A model generated the notes under the pieces. The model was not told the origin of the DNA. It did not search any database and saw only the letters and a program-made list of their open reading frames with translations. A stretch of DNA of 64,000 nucleotides from Cephalotus follicularis (Eukaryota > Streptophyta > Magnoliopsida > Oxalidales > Cephalotaceae): assembly GCA_001972305.1 (NCBI GenBank), contig BDDD01001490.1:124001-188000 (forward strand), given 5' to 3'. Of the stretch, positions 22,803 through 33,935 are shown in pieces. The first letter of the stretch is position 1; every line of letters starts with the position of its first letter. Both the position numbers and the translations under genes were made by a program.

Positions 22803-23256
22803 CTATGAGGTAATCTGTACAATCTCTGGCCACAAAATACTCTTTTCACCGACCAGATCCCAACAAACTGGCGATCGACACTTCCTACCATATAGGACTT
22901 CATAGGGAGCCATCTGTATGATCTCATGATAACTATTGTTATACGAGAACTCAATCAAATGCAAGTAGTCATCCCAACTACCTCCAAAGTCAAGAACGCA
23001 TGCTCGAAGCATGTCCTCCAACGTCTGAATGGTCCTTTCAGACAAACCATCTGTTTGGGGATGAAAAGCAGTGATGAAACTCAATTCTGTACCCATAGCT
23101 ACCTGTAACTTCCTCCAAAACCCGGAAGTGAAGCGAGAGTCTCGATATGAAACAATGCTGACAGGAGCTCCATGTGCTTTAACAATCTCTTTCATGAACA
23201 ATCTAGACAACTTTTCTCTAGAATAAGTCATCTGAATCGGTAGAAAGTGGGCCGAC
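22803..23256 (-). pseudogene. RT2 integrase core, second half
   Basis: Reads AHFLPIQ then MTYSREKLSRLF, VSIVSYRDSRFTSGFW (second catalytic Asp), ITAFHPQTDGLSERTIQTL (catalytic Glu kept), and YNNSYHEIIQMAPYEVLYGR. The first half, with VVVDRLTKS and the first Asp, lies beyond the nested solo LTR at 24541 and up. The reading frame resumes exactly at the duplicated ccgac, so the insertion alone breaks this part. Confidence 0.88.
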
Positions 23257-24535
23257 TGATGGGATAGGATATACCGAATCCGGTGCCAAAATGGACATAG
23301 GTATGTAGGGTGTAGAATAAAAATTTAAATATATAAACATGCAGCGGAAGAACACCCTATATATCAAAACCAATCCATAATGGCACGTCCACAGACCACA
23401 TGGATCACCACAACATCTACAGAATTGAATTAATGTCACCATTGCAAACAATGGTGACACACAAGCATGGCATAAAGAAGAAGAACCAGTAATTATACCA
23501 GTGGGTGTTGGCTCCTTCGTTCTTTGCCGCTACAAGCTTGAGTAGAATCCCTTTGATCTTCTCCAAGCCTCTGAAATAGCAAGTAATCCAACCAGCAAAA
23601 ACAAAGTACTTGAACTCACTCTCTCTCTCACTTAGCTTAGAGAAGGAGTATTGATTATGACCAATGAAGTCAATAATCAATCCACCCTAGATAAGCCTTT
23701 TCTTGGTGTATGCCAGATGAAGAATCACTCACAATCTGCAGAGAAATTCGAGCTCTCAATTTGCCCAGCAAATACTCAAACTATATTCCATACTTTTTCA
23801 TTTTCTGCAGAAATGCTTTTTAACTAGCCTTCATTTCTCTCTCCCAATCTCCCATTCACTTAGGATCATGGCCTTCACTCCCTAAGAGTCCGAAGCCATG
23901 ATTCACACGTTTCTAAAACGTGTAAAATCAAGAGAAACCGGCTAAGGATGTGAGAGAAGTAGTGCCCACGAAGTGAGATCGTGCACTGGTTGCACGTTCT
24001 GCTCAAAGACGTCGACGCCTTCCAAAAGACGTCGACGCCTTTGCAACGTGGCACTTAAGCACATCGATGCTTTCAAAAAGACATCGACGTCTTTATCAGA
24101 GAAAATCATCGACGTCTTTCTAAAAGACATCGATGCCTTCTTGCCAGGCAAGCATAAAAAGTCTAATTCTTTTAGTGATCTCATGTACCTTTCAAATATT
24201 GATTAAGTAAGATCAAGCATATGTGTTTCCACGAAATGCAAAATCCACACAACCGATATTTGACACCAAGACTTAATATGTCCAACATATTAAAGATCTA
24301 ATCATTATAAGGCAGGGACCCTTTAAAATCTTGGTTAAAACGAGAGGTGTTCATAGGGGCATCACTAGTATAAGTAGGTAATAATTAAACTACTTCAATT
24401 ATGTGATAAAATACAAGTGATATAGCCATAACAATTTTAGCACGCATCATATATATAAGAATAAAATTGTTCTATACATGGTAGGATATAATGTGACAAC
24501 CCATCTGATGGCTTGTCGGGTCACTATATCTAACA
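23257..24535. mobile_element. Solo LTR inserted in the RT2 integrase
   Basis: 1279 bp, from tgatgggata to tatctaaca, with the perfect TSD ccgac (23252-23256 and 24536-24540). Removing it joins VVVDRLTKS to AHFLPIQ in frame. Superfamily uncertain: no internal sequence, TG...CA ends and a 5-bp TSD fit either copia or gypsy. Its right part recurs at 39264-39454. It has its own TCGA palindrome array at 24004-24146. Confidence 0.9.
24004..24146. repeat. TCGA palindrome array in solo LTR 23257-24535
   Basis: aaagacgtcgacgccttcc, aaaagacgtcgacgccttt, aagacatcgacgtcttt, catcgacgtcttt and aaagacatcgatgccttc in tandem: five units in 140 bp, sharing the core of the RT2-family array although the rest of this LTR looks unrelated. 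Confidence 0.85.
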
Positions 24536-24540
24536 CCGAC

Positions 24541-25916
24541 TTCGTGAGTCGATCGACCACAACCCATATACGATCATGTCTGTCACGAGTCAGAGGCAAC
24601 CCAGACACGAATTCCATGGTAATGTGCTCCCATTTCCACTCAGGAATGAGCAAAGGTTGAAGCAAGCCCGCCGGTCTCTGGTGCTCTGCCTTTACTTGCT
24701 GACAAGTGAGGCATCTCGATACAAACTCTGCGATTTCTCTCTTCATGCCAGTCCACCAATAGTTAAGTTTTTGGTCACGATACATCTTCGTACTCCCTGG
24801 ATGAACAGAGAGACGATATTTATGAGCTTGAGAAAGAAGCTCTTCCTTCAACTCGCTATCGACTGGAATGCAAATTCTGTTCCTGTATCTCAATAACCCA
24901 TCTGTAGATAGAGAGAAATCGGGTTTCAATCCTTCGTCAACAGCAGTAGCCACTTTCTGTAATTCAATATCCACTATCTGTGCATCTCTAATCTGGTCAA
25001 GCAATGCAGGTTGCACCTGTATATGGGAAATAGTCATACAAGATAACTTGCAACTCAATGCATCTGCAACGACATTTGCTTTTCCAGGATGATATTCAAT
25101 ATCACAATCATAATCATTAAGAATCTCAAACAACCGTCTCTGTCTCATGTTCAAATCCTTCTGTGAAAAGAGATATCTCAAACTCTTATGATCAGTGAAA
25201 ACTGTGAACTTGGTCCCATAAAGGTAGTGGCGCAATTTTCCAAGAGCAAAGACAATGGCCGCCAACTCCAAGTCATGCACTGGGTAGGTTTCTTTATGTG
25301 GTTTGATCTTTCTCGATGCATATGCGATCACTTTTCCGTATAGCATAAGAACACAACCAAGCCCCTTCCCAGAAGCATCGGTGTATACAACAAAGTCTTC
25401 GTTTCCGTCTGGTAAGGCTAGGACAGGAGCGGAAATCAATCTGTCTTTCAACTCTTGAAAACTTCTTTCACAATCGCTATCCCATACAAAGGCAGCGTTC
25501 TTCTGTGTCAATCTGGTCAACGGTGTAGCAATACGGAAAAATCCCTCAACAAACCGACGATAATACCCTGCTAAACCCAAGAAGCTGCGAACTTCGGAAG
25601 CATTCGTCGGTCGTTTCCAATCTTTCACTGCCTCTACCTTCGATGGATCCACTGATAAACCATCACCAGAAACAATATGCCCTAGAAAAGCAACCTCCGA
25701 TAACCAAAACTCGCACTTGTCGAATTTGGCATACAGTCGATGATCCCTCATGGTTTGCAAAAAAATATAGAGGTGTTGGGCATGCTCCTCATCGGTCCTG
25801 GAATAGACCAAGAGGTCTTCAATGAACACTACAATGAACTGATCCAAATACTGTCTGAACACTCGGTTCATCAGGTACATGAAAGTCGCAGGAACATTAG
25901 TCACACCAAAAGGCAT
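24541..25916 (-). pseudogene. RT2 reverse transcriptase (second half), RNase H, integrase N-terminal part
   Basis: One long open frame. It starts in the RT palm with [12 protein letters not shown], then [10 protein letters not shown] (relatives have FIDDILVYS, so the second catalytic Asp pair reads Glu-Asp), [15 protein letters not shown], the RNase H segment [47 protein letters not shown], the integrase zinc domain [17 protein letters not shown] with [14 protein letters not shown], and the core start [11 protein letters not shown]. It runs into the inserted LTR. The Asp-to-Glu change at the RT active site should abolish or weaken activity. Confidence 0.9.
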
Positions 25917-26474
25917 GACTGAGAACTCATAATGTCCATATCTCTATCTGAAAGCCGTCTTCGGAACATCCTCCGGTCTGACTTTCAACTGGTGGTAGCT
26001 CTATCTCAAGTCGAGCTTAGAAAACACTGTCGCTCCTCTAAGCTGATCAAACAGCTCATCAATGTGTGGTAGAGGGTACTTATTCTTCACTGTAACTTTG
26101 TTGAGCTGTCGGTAGTCAATACACATACGGAGCGATCCATCTTTCTTCTTGACAAAAAGGGTAGGTGCTCCCCAAGGTGAGGCACTAGGTCTTATAAAGC
26201 CTTTGTCCAGAAGATTCTGTAACTGTATCTTTAACTCTTTCAATTCTATCGGTGTCATTCGGTACGGTGCTCGAGAAATCGGTGCAGTTCCTGGTATCAA
26301 ATCAATCATAAACTCTATCTCTCTATCTGGCGGCAACGACGTCAAATCCCGAGGAAAAATATCTCCGAACTCGCAAACCACTGGAATATCCTCCAATTCT
26401 AGGCCTCCATCTGTCAGTATCGAGCACATGTGCCAGAAACCCCCGGCATCCCTGTCGTAATAATCTGTCCGCAT
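25917..26474 (-). pseudogene. RT2 reverse transcriptase, first half
   Basis: Encodes [69 protein letters not shown] and [10 protein letters not shown], the fingers and palm of a gypsy RT. TAG stops follow at LDLR* (about 26000) and FR*RYGHYEF (about 25945), separating it from the rest of RT. Confidence 0.88.
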
Positions 26475-26850
26475 GCAAAGCCAAAATCATCATAACAAAC
26501 AATGGCTCTAAGGTGCCAAGAAACCGAAAAGGTGGTCGTCCGGGAGGACTGAAAACCACTACTTTCCGATGCCAATCCACCTGAGCAAAGCTAGCAGACA
26601 ACCAATCCATGCCAAGAATCACATCTAGGCAATCCATAGGTAAAACAATAAGATCGGCTAATAAGCAACAATCATCAATCTCAACAATACAATCCTTACA
26701 CACTCGATCGGTGGTCGCTGACTCACCGAGAGGTGTGGATACCTCCAACACGAAAGGAAGGTACTCAGGCCTCAAACCAACATGGGAGACAAAATGCAAT
26801 GAAATAAATGAATGGGATGAACCCGGATCAAAAAGAACCCGTGCTGGAAG
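26475..26850 (-). pseudogene. RT2 aspartic protease remnant
   Basis: The active-site region reads VLFDPGSSHSFIS, where gypsy proteases have D-S/T-G; the middle residue is Pro, likely inactivating. Downstream ILGMDWLSASFAQVDW and KVVVFSPPGRPPF are normal family segments. Lies between the gag knuckles and RT, in the expected order. Confidence 0.82.
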
Positions 26851-27540
26851 CTAAAAGAGTCGAATGGTACCTCCCATCACAACATCGGACCCTGCTGCAG
26901 CACTCGGTTCCATAGCAAACACTCTAGCGTGAACTGTGGGAGCATAACTCACAGGTTCTTTCCCCCTGGACTGCGAAGTCCCACGGGAAGAAGATGGTAC
27001 ACTAGCTGTCGGTCCCTGTGGGGGCGGTGCCCACTGTGTCTGATCAAATCCTCTAGGACGAGAACTCTGAGGACAATCTCTAGCAATGTGGTCGAAACCA
27101 CCACAAACCAAGCAATGGCCCAGGAACCATCTACAATTCTCAGAAGTATGGTTGGTCTTCTGACAATGCATACAAGGAACCGTAGCACTCTGATTACCGC
27201 TCCCAGAGAATCTGGAGGGTGTACCTTGACTAGGTGCTGAAGATCGGTCCCCTCGACATGCGTTCCTCGATTTTCCTCTCCTCCGAGAATGGGACGGGTT
27301 CCCGCTATCCTGATTGCTACCCTGAGAACCAGGTGAGGGGCTACTATAAGTCTTCTGTGATTTAGCACTGCCACTGTCACTACCACTCTGTCAAGAAGAA
27401 AGAGTAGGCCTGGTACGGGCTATATTTCTCATCTGTTTAGCCTCAGCCACAATATCCTCAAGCTGCATAGCTCAGAAAGAAATATCCATTATGGAGGTCA
27501 ACCCGAAGGGGGTCAGTTGCCTCCTCAAATCCAATCTCAA
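26851..27540 (-). pseudogene. RT2 gag C-terminal part with two CCHC zinc knuckles
   Basis: Two perfect CX2CX4HX4C knuckles are visible back to back: CMHCQKTNHTSENC (from about 27174) and CLVCGGFDHIARDC (about 27114-27073). They follow a Ser/Gly-rich linker. A stop after KKFLR (27541) cuts this from the capsid part, and a further stop lies near 27390. Confidence 0.82.
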
Positions 27541-28203
27541 TCACCGAAGGAACTTCTTTGCTCTTCGCTCTTGGCTTTCCACTAAGTATGGGGCGGATCG
27601 GGCTAGCTGCGTGAACCTCGCCTCATACTCAGCAACTGTCATGCTTCCTTGTACCAACTTATCAAATTCAATCTCTCTTCTGTCTATCTCTACCTGAGGG
27701 TAGTACCTTGCATTAAATTCTCTTTTGAAGGCATCCCAAGAGCGGACTGTACCATTCCTTGTCCAATCTGTGTTAACCATAGCCCACCAGTGCTCAGCTT
27801 CTCCTTGGAGCATATACACTGCCAATACCAATCTCTGTTCATCATCACATCCCATGACCTCAAAGATCTTTTCCAGATGGATTAGCCAAGACTCAGCAAG
27901 GGTAGGATCAGGGAGTCCTACAAATGCTGGAGGCTGCAACTTTAAGAAACGTCTCAACATGTCTTCCCTCCTTGGTCTACGTTCCACTCTAGCATGTTGG
28001 TGTCCCATCAGAGTATGCATCTGTGCCATGGTGGCACACAACTGCCTCCAAACCTCGGGGTCAGCACCCGCTGGTGGAGCATTAGGATCATACTCTGGAA
28101 AAACATTGCCAGGAGTCGGTTCATCATCAACAGGAACGGGGGCAGGAGAAAGGGTAGGAGCATTCCTTCCACCCCGTCGGCCACGCCTTCCTCTATTTTC
28201 CAT
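27541..28203 (-). pseudogene. RT2 gag capsid part
   Basis: ATG at 28203 gives MENRGRRGRRGGRN, a basic start typical of Tekay gag proteins; 12 upstream codons are open but this Met fits the family. The gag core is AESWLIHLEKIFEVMGCDDE, MLQGEAEHWWAMV, SWDAFKREFNARYYP and GSMTVAEYEARFTQLAR. The frame ends at a stop after AKKFLR. Positioned about 170 bp after the primer site. Confidence 0.88.
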
Positions 28204-28372
28204 TGCTATAATAGACAACAATGGGATGATCATATGCAATCACTTTCAATTCCAATATCAATCTCTTTTCCAATAACAATAGCATGAATAAGCAAGAGCA
28301 CATATCATGCAAATCCATTCAGTCAATCTCAATCAACGAATTTATATACTTAGCTAGCAGGCCGACCAATGT

Positions 28373-28383
28373 TTCTGATACCA
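28373..28383 (-). other. RT2 primer binding site (tRNA-Met type)
   Basis: On the minus strand tggtatcagaa lies 3 bp after the 5' LTR, one mismatch from the usual tggtatcagag. Confidence 0.85.
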
Positions 28384-28386
28384 TAC

Positions 28387-30762
28387 TGTAACACCCCGCA
28401 CCCGCAGAGAGGACACGTGGCATTACTCTCAATCCAATACACAATACAATGGTCGGGACTAGCAATATAAAAATGCGGAAAACTCTAAAACTTTGCAATA
28501 CATATCAGATGCGGAAGATACAACACAATCTTTCACAATACTAGTCTTTTCGATACATTAACAATTCTTTAAACAGTATTACAATGCAATACATTTCCAT
28601 CTTTCACTACAATATCTTAATCAGCTTCGAGATACCCAAGAAGTCGTGCGGTCAACGGGTCTTCAGTCCTTCTGTCCACTGCTACCTGCTGCCCTACCTA
28701 TGCCGCACACAAAGGTACAACACAGCCCCACCCCGAAGGATGGGGTTAGCCACACTGGCTAAGCAGAAACCCCATGCATCATGTATGCATGTACAATGTG
28801 CAATATCGGTGACAATGTATACAATATCAATGTGCGGTGTACAATATCAATGCATGACATGGCAAATGTACATGTACAATTGGCGATCAGACTACCCGTA
28901 TGACAGTAGCCCATAAGAGAGCATACGGATAGGATCTATAACAATCAATAAATGGCAGACACTCAATGGTGGTGTATGAAACACCCAATCAATCAATCAA
29001 TATCCTATAGAGCATGCGACCGGGTCAATACAATGTCAATCAGTTAGCGGTGATCAATCCCATGGAAGGTAATCCTTCAAAAAGGGTGGGAGATCTATCT
29101 ACGGTTCTCAGACTGATCAGGTCTGGGACTCATAGATCTTCTAGCCTATGACTGGGTCAATACAATCTCGATGAGCTACAGCCTCAGGGAGCTACTCAAA
29201 CCGTTAGGGAGCTACAGCCTCAAGGGAGCATCAATCGACAATCAATCGGTATCGCTCGTCAGTGGGTCAATACAATACAATAAATGAAACGATCGACGGA
29301 ATAGGTGGACAGGGTCAAAAACCTAACCTGCCGACACGAATCATAAGTTCGTTCTATAGGATCCATACAATACAATCAATCAATCAATCGAGTCAATACA
29401 ATATCATTACAATGTCGATAACCAAAGTCAATGAGTGGTGGTGTCTAATGGAGAAATGGGAACGTGTGTCCATCGTACAGACTTAGACTCGCAGCAACAC
29501 TATGACTCAAGCAATCGATCAATGTATCAATACAACATCGAAGCTAGATCAATAAGTGGTGGTATCTAATGGAGAGATGGGAACGTGCGTCCATTTTACT
29601 GACTTAGACTCACAACAACACTTATGACTTAAGCAATCAATCAATCAATCAGTACAATCATTAAAATTGTTTTCAAATACTTGAACACCTCAAGTGAGGC
29701 TCTAGTCAAGTGGCAATGTGAAAATAAGTTGAAAACAATCTTTAAAACAGTTAATAACTCCTTTCAGTACATTAGGCATCGATGTCTTTAGTGAAAGACA
29801 TCGACTCCTCTTTAAAACGATGGAAAGACGTCGATGTCTTTGAAAGACGTCGACGTCTTCCCCTATTTGTGTAGAGATCTGGCCAAAGACATCGATGTCC
29901 TTGGAGAAAGGCGTCGACATTTTTCAATAAAAATAGCCTGAGAATGCGCATCGATGTTCGACATCGATGTCTTTCCAGGGGAGAGACATCTCGAGGCAAA
30001 GACGTCGACGCCTTTGAAAGACGTCGATGTCTTTACTGCATAATCAAGGATAAAGCACTCAGATGAGAAAGACATCGACGTCTTTGGGCTAAGGGTAGAT
30101 GTCTTTTCCGGGCAAAGTTGATTTTTGTGCAGAAAAATGGCTAATCTCAAGTTAAAATCTAATTTAAAGTCATTCTTTGAAAACCAAAGTTTACAATCGA
30201 TCATTTGAGGTTAGTAAGACTAGTTACAACCTTCCAGATTCAATTTCAATCCTTTAATCAACAATTAGGTCAAGGGTTTGCTATAAACCCTAAAAACCCC
30301 AATTCATTCAATTCAATCAATACAAGAGGCAGGAAATTCGAGTAAGAAGTCCTACCTATCACTGAAGCTTCAAAGTTGAGCTTCCAATCTCTCAATCGGC
30401 TGCTATGTCGTTCAATCACCAATCCACTACTTGCAATCGCTGTCCTTGTTGATGGAGATGCAATCCGGGGCTGCAATGGTGGAAGATGGAGGCTGCTCAA
30501 CTAGAGAGAGAGGGGGAGAAGGATAAAGAGAGAAGAAGAATGAGAAATATGAGAGAAAGGAGAGAAAGAATTGACTTAAATAGTCGATTTGATCAACTCT
30601 CTGAAACTCGGCCCAAAAATCCCGACTATACATGCTTATGATCAATACAATATCAATAGGTATATGAATACCTCAATTCAATACAGTTCAGTACGGTCCA
30701 ATACAGTACAATACGGTATAATATATGCATGAACAGTACAAAAGGGAATTCAGGTCATCACA
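28387..30762 (-). repeat. RT2 right LTR (5' LTR), full length
   Basis: tgtaacaccccgc to ggtcatcaca, 2376 bp. Contains the TCGA palindrome array 29777-30118 and short caat repeats. Serves as the reference for the two deletions in the left LTR. Confidence 0.92.
29777..30118. repeat. TCGA palindrome array in RT2 right LTR
   Basis: Units such as aaagacgtcgatgtctttg, aaagacgtcgacgtcttcc, gacatcgatgtcctt and aaagacgtcgacgcctttg; about twelve in 340 bp. Confidence 0.85.
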
Positions 30763-30767
30763 CGTCG

Positions 30768-31257
30768 AGACTCGGTACCAAACGTGGTGTTGCAGGCGAC
30801 AGCAAGTCAAAACGTCCGAGTTGACTCACTCGCCTAAATCCGGCAGATTTCAATCGGTAAATGCCAGGACTAACATCAAAATGGGTGTAGCCGGCCTTCT
30901 AGCCGAAGACCAGCCCCACCCTCGACGATGCCGACAGCGGGGGAGCTGCGGCAGTGGCTGTTTAGCACATGGAGAGAGGAAAAGATAAGGTAGAACAAAG
31001 AGAAGAGAGAAGAAAAAGGAATAAGAAAAGAAGGATACCTGGCAGTGGAGGTCACACCGTCAGTCGTCTTTCCCGGCCTCCGGCACCTCGCCCGGTGTCA
31101 CTCTCTCTCTCCCTCATGCTATCCCTCATTTCTTCTCTCTCTTTTCTTTAAAATGGCGCATAGCGCCTTCTAGAAAACGCCATTGTTTTTTTTGTTAATA
31201 TTAATATGCACTCGTCTTATGCACTTCAACCTCGTAAATGTGACACGGGGTATCACA
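30768..31257 (-). repeat. X LTR segment 1 (its start)
   Basis: Reverse complement resembles 41803 to about 42340 of the RT4 LTR, including the paired gagtca boxes, an actgccaggta box and a gccgcagctcccc box. The minus-strand LTR start is tgtgatacccc at 31257. Confidence 0.78.
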
Positions 31258-32167
31258 AATTTTCAAAAAGTCAAGACATGAAAGTTGTAGATCTTAGTTT
31301 TACATTTTTATCGATTTAAAGTTTGTAATTTTTGGAGAGCAATTGAATTAGTTATGATTTTTCAAAATTTTTTGTTTACAGTGACTTTTGATAAAAGAAA
31401 ATCAATAGACGGTTTCAAAAACGAATAATTGATTCATCACATATGATTAATACAATCAATCAATTCATGTGTTTACATAATATATAATATGGATTCATGC
31501 AAATATAAATCATATCCTATACAAATCAATTCTACATTCAAAAAAACAAAGTAAACTCTAAAAAACATCTCGAAGCAAAAACAAATGCCGGATAGAAGTT
31601 TTTTTTTTTACCTTAATCCCATGCCAAATTCCTACTAGACACTCTCTCTTTTTCCCTTAGCTACTGCTTTTGCCCCCCTTAAGTCTCTCATTTTTTTATT
31701 TTCCCTCAAAGATTGAACTAAAGCATTATATATACAGGAATAGCTTTTGACCCTATAAGAAGACTATGTGGATTATACCGCCTTCTTACTTCCCTTTTTT
31801 TTTCTTTTGACCCCTGCAACTCTTTTTTTCCCCTTTTCTTTATATAGTTTTAAGTACTACATATAAATCTTTTTTTTTTAATAAAGTTTTCTTAATGGAA
31901 AAACAATGACTTTTTAATTCAATCTCCTAATTCTCTTATCATAAGCGTTCATAACACACAAAATTGTCATTTTTAACACATTTAAATACGTCTATATCCC
32001 TCATATAAAATATCCATTTTACCTTTTATATAACAGAAACTCTAATTTTACGTTAATTCTATTATTTCATAATTAAAATACTAAGAAACAAATAATATAA
32101 ACCAAAAATATTATTTAATAAATTAAATAATATATTGTTACGTGATCTGAATTTTTAGGGCTTTACA
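31258..32167. repeat. LTR-like AT-rich fragment
   Basis: Begins at the X boundary and ends gggctttaca, similar to the end of solo LTR 17299-19908 (gggctcttaca). Contains gacatgaaagttgtagatct, a phrase I know from plant gypsy LTRs. No coding signal. Confidence 0.45.
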
Positions 32168-32249
32168 AGTGGACTCAAACATAATCTTTTAAGCATAAGT
32201 TAATTATGTGATAAAGATTATAGAGTTATATCCTAAAGCACACATTGCT

Positions 32250-32515
32250 TAGTGATTAGCATCATCACTAATTCTATTGAATTTATTGGCTTTAGGCGTG
32301 ACAATGTATATATTGTAGACCTAAGTGATTTTCATGCACAAAATGTCAAATGCCTAAAGACAATAAATGACAATGATAGTTGGCTATGACATAGGAGACT
32401 TGGACATGTTAGTATGAACATCATTTCTAAAATTTTAAAACTAGAACTAGTAAAAGGACTTTCCAAACTTGATTTTAAAAAAGATAAAGCGTGTGATACT
32501 TGTCAAAAGGGGAAG
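32250..32515 (+). pseudogene. Ty1/copia pol fragment (GAG-pre-integrase domain)
   Basis: One frame reads FRRDNVYIVDLSDF, then SWL*HRRLGHVSMNIISKIL, LELVKGLSKLDF and KACDTCQKGK, the conserved H..HHCC-type pre-integrase zinc region of copia polyproteins (relatives have LWHRRLGH, so the Trp codon is now TGA). It is cut at CQKGK and joined directly to a truncated gypsy LTR at about 32515. Confidence 0.85.
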
Positions 32516-33828
32516 CTTAAGGTTACTGTCTTAAAAAACATCAGCGCCAAAGAGAAAACTGACGCTTAAGGTTTCTACCTTAATGTGTCGACGCCAAAGA
32601 GAAAACATTGACGCTTAAGGTTCCTACCTTAACGCGTCGACGCCTAAGAGAAAAACGTTGACGCCTTACTGGAACAGTCAATATTTTTACCTTGTCTATG
32701 TTTGATTCTCATGAGATTACACTAGCTTCCATATTGAATGATTCTAATAATTAATTCTTGCTATAGGTAGTCAGATTATATGAGTTGAACAGCTTATGCA
32801 TTACTACTGCTTGATTCTTGAAATCGATAGTGATTATCCTGTTGTTAGCAAATTGCATATTACTTGAAAGTAATAACTGTTATAGATATGTTATATCTAC
32901 CAAAGTAATGTATATAAATACTCCTGTTTCAAGTATTTCAAGAACTGAGTGCTATATGCACAATTGAATGTTTTAAACATTAATGTTTTCTCTAATGAGA
33001 ACCTACTGTTACTGTTATACTGTTTTCTCTACCAATGAGAACTACTGTTTATATTACATTATATATGTAATAAACTGAATTGATTGTGATTGACTGTCTG
33101 TTAGTCTAGTGATCGGAGTGTATCACTGACTACAGAGCTGGGCCTAGGTGTCAGGAGTTAGCTAGAACTTATACACCAAACTTATCTGCCTTGCAGATCT
33201 TGACTGTTAATTGTCCGCTAAATTCTGGCAATATTGTTACCTTTTCTATCATCATCAGAGTCTATGGTAATAGTTAGGTGGTGCATCGTTGGGGATAGGA
33301 GGTAGCGACGTGTGATACCCACTAGTCTTCGGACAACTTGACTGATTGTACCCTTTGTGGTATTCCTGATATCTGATTGTTTGTAGCCACTTGGCGTGGT
33401 TTCTTATATATATATATATTGATTTATATATATACCTTAATTGAAATATAAACTGTCATACATGATTACATCTATATATTCATCTTCATGCGTATTTTCT
33501 ACTTAGCCGAGTAGACAAAAGGCTAATACCTACAAATTTCACATTGACGAGGGGAATTGGACACGTGCTGCTGAAGCCTTACATTGAAGAATTTTATTTA
33601 AGTTTATAATTGTAAATAAGTCATACCCTTATTATAATTACATTATCGATATGTAATATATAACTTTGAAATTGTAATAAGTTTAAGCATGTAGTATGAG
33701 CTACATGTGTATTTTATTTTGGACAATCTAGTATTATTTATGCTTCTGAAAAATTAAGAGGTTTAATTAATTGGTAAATACTGAATTAATTGGATTAACC
33801 ATGTGTTAATAAAAATGAGGGTGTGACA
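32516..33828 (+). repeat. RT3 5' LTR, 5'-truncated
   Basis: Collinear with 37692-39001 of the 3' LTR, ending gagggtgtgaca. Junction with the copia fragment lies at or near aagcttaagg. Carries TCGA palindromes at 32527-32665 and a tatata run near 33410. Confidence 0.9.
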
Positions 33829-33832
33829 AGCA

Positions 33833-33843
33833 TGGTAACAGAG
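33833..33843 (+). other. RT3 primer binding site
   Basis: tggtaacagag, one mismatch from the tRNA-Met primer site, 5 bp after the LTR. Confidence 0.75.
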
Positions 33844-33935
33844 GTTATTTTATAAGCTATAACTGGAATACTATCCTCGGCAACTAAGTAAATTTTTTCC
33901 TTGTGATTAACATCATTCTCCTTATAGGAAACATA

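Larger units (their letters stand above)
20428..30762 (-). mobile_element. RT2: Ty3/gypsy (Tekay/Del-like) element, minus strand
   Basis: LTRs at 20428-22240 and 28387-30762. Read on the minus strand: 5' LTR, tRNA-Met primer site (28373-28383), gag with two zinc knuckles, protease, RT, RNase H, integrase, chromodomain-like end, purine tract (22241-22258), 3' LTR. The flanks catca (20423-20427) and cgtcg (30763-30767) differ only by two CpG-to-CpA changes, consistent with a decayed 5-bp TSD. A solo LTR (23257-24535) sits inside the integrase. Stops and altered catalytic residues mean that it cannot move by itself. Confidence 0.93.
13538..31257 (-). mobile_element. X: old minus-strand LTR, split by four nested insertions
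   Basis: Four segments (30768-31257, 19914-20427, 16906-17298, 13538-14494) are collinear, in reverse, with the first two thirds of the RT4 3' LTR (41803 to about 44100). Examples: the reverse complement of 19914-19990 matches about 42800-42880, and that of 16906-17290 matches about 42880-43160. X begins at 31257 (minus-strand tgtgatacc). Its last 1.2 kb or so is not seen and should lie left of the CACTA element, outside the window. Inserted into X: two solo LTRs, RT2 and the CACTA element. Whether X is solo or part of a larger element is unknown. Confidence 0.8.
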
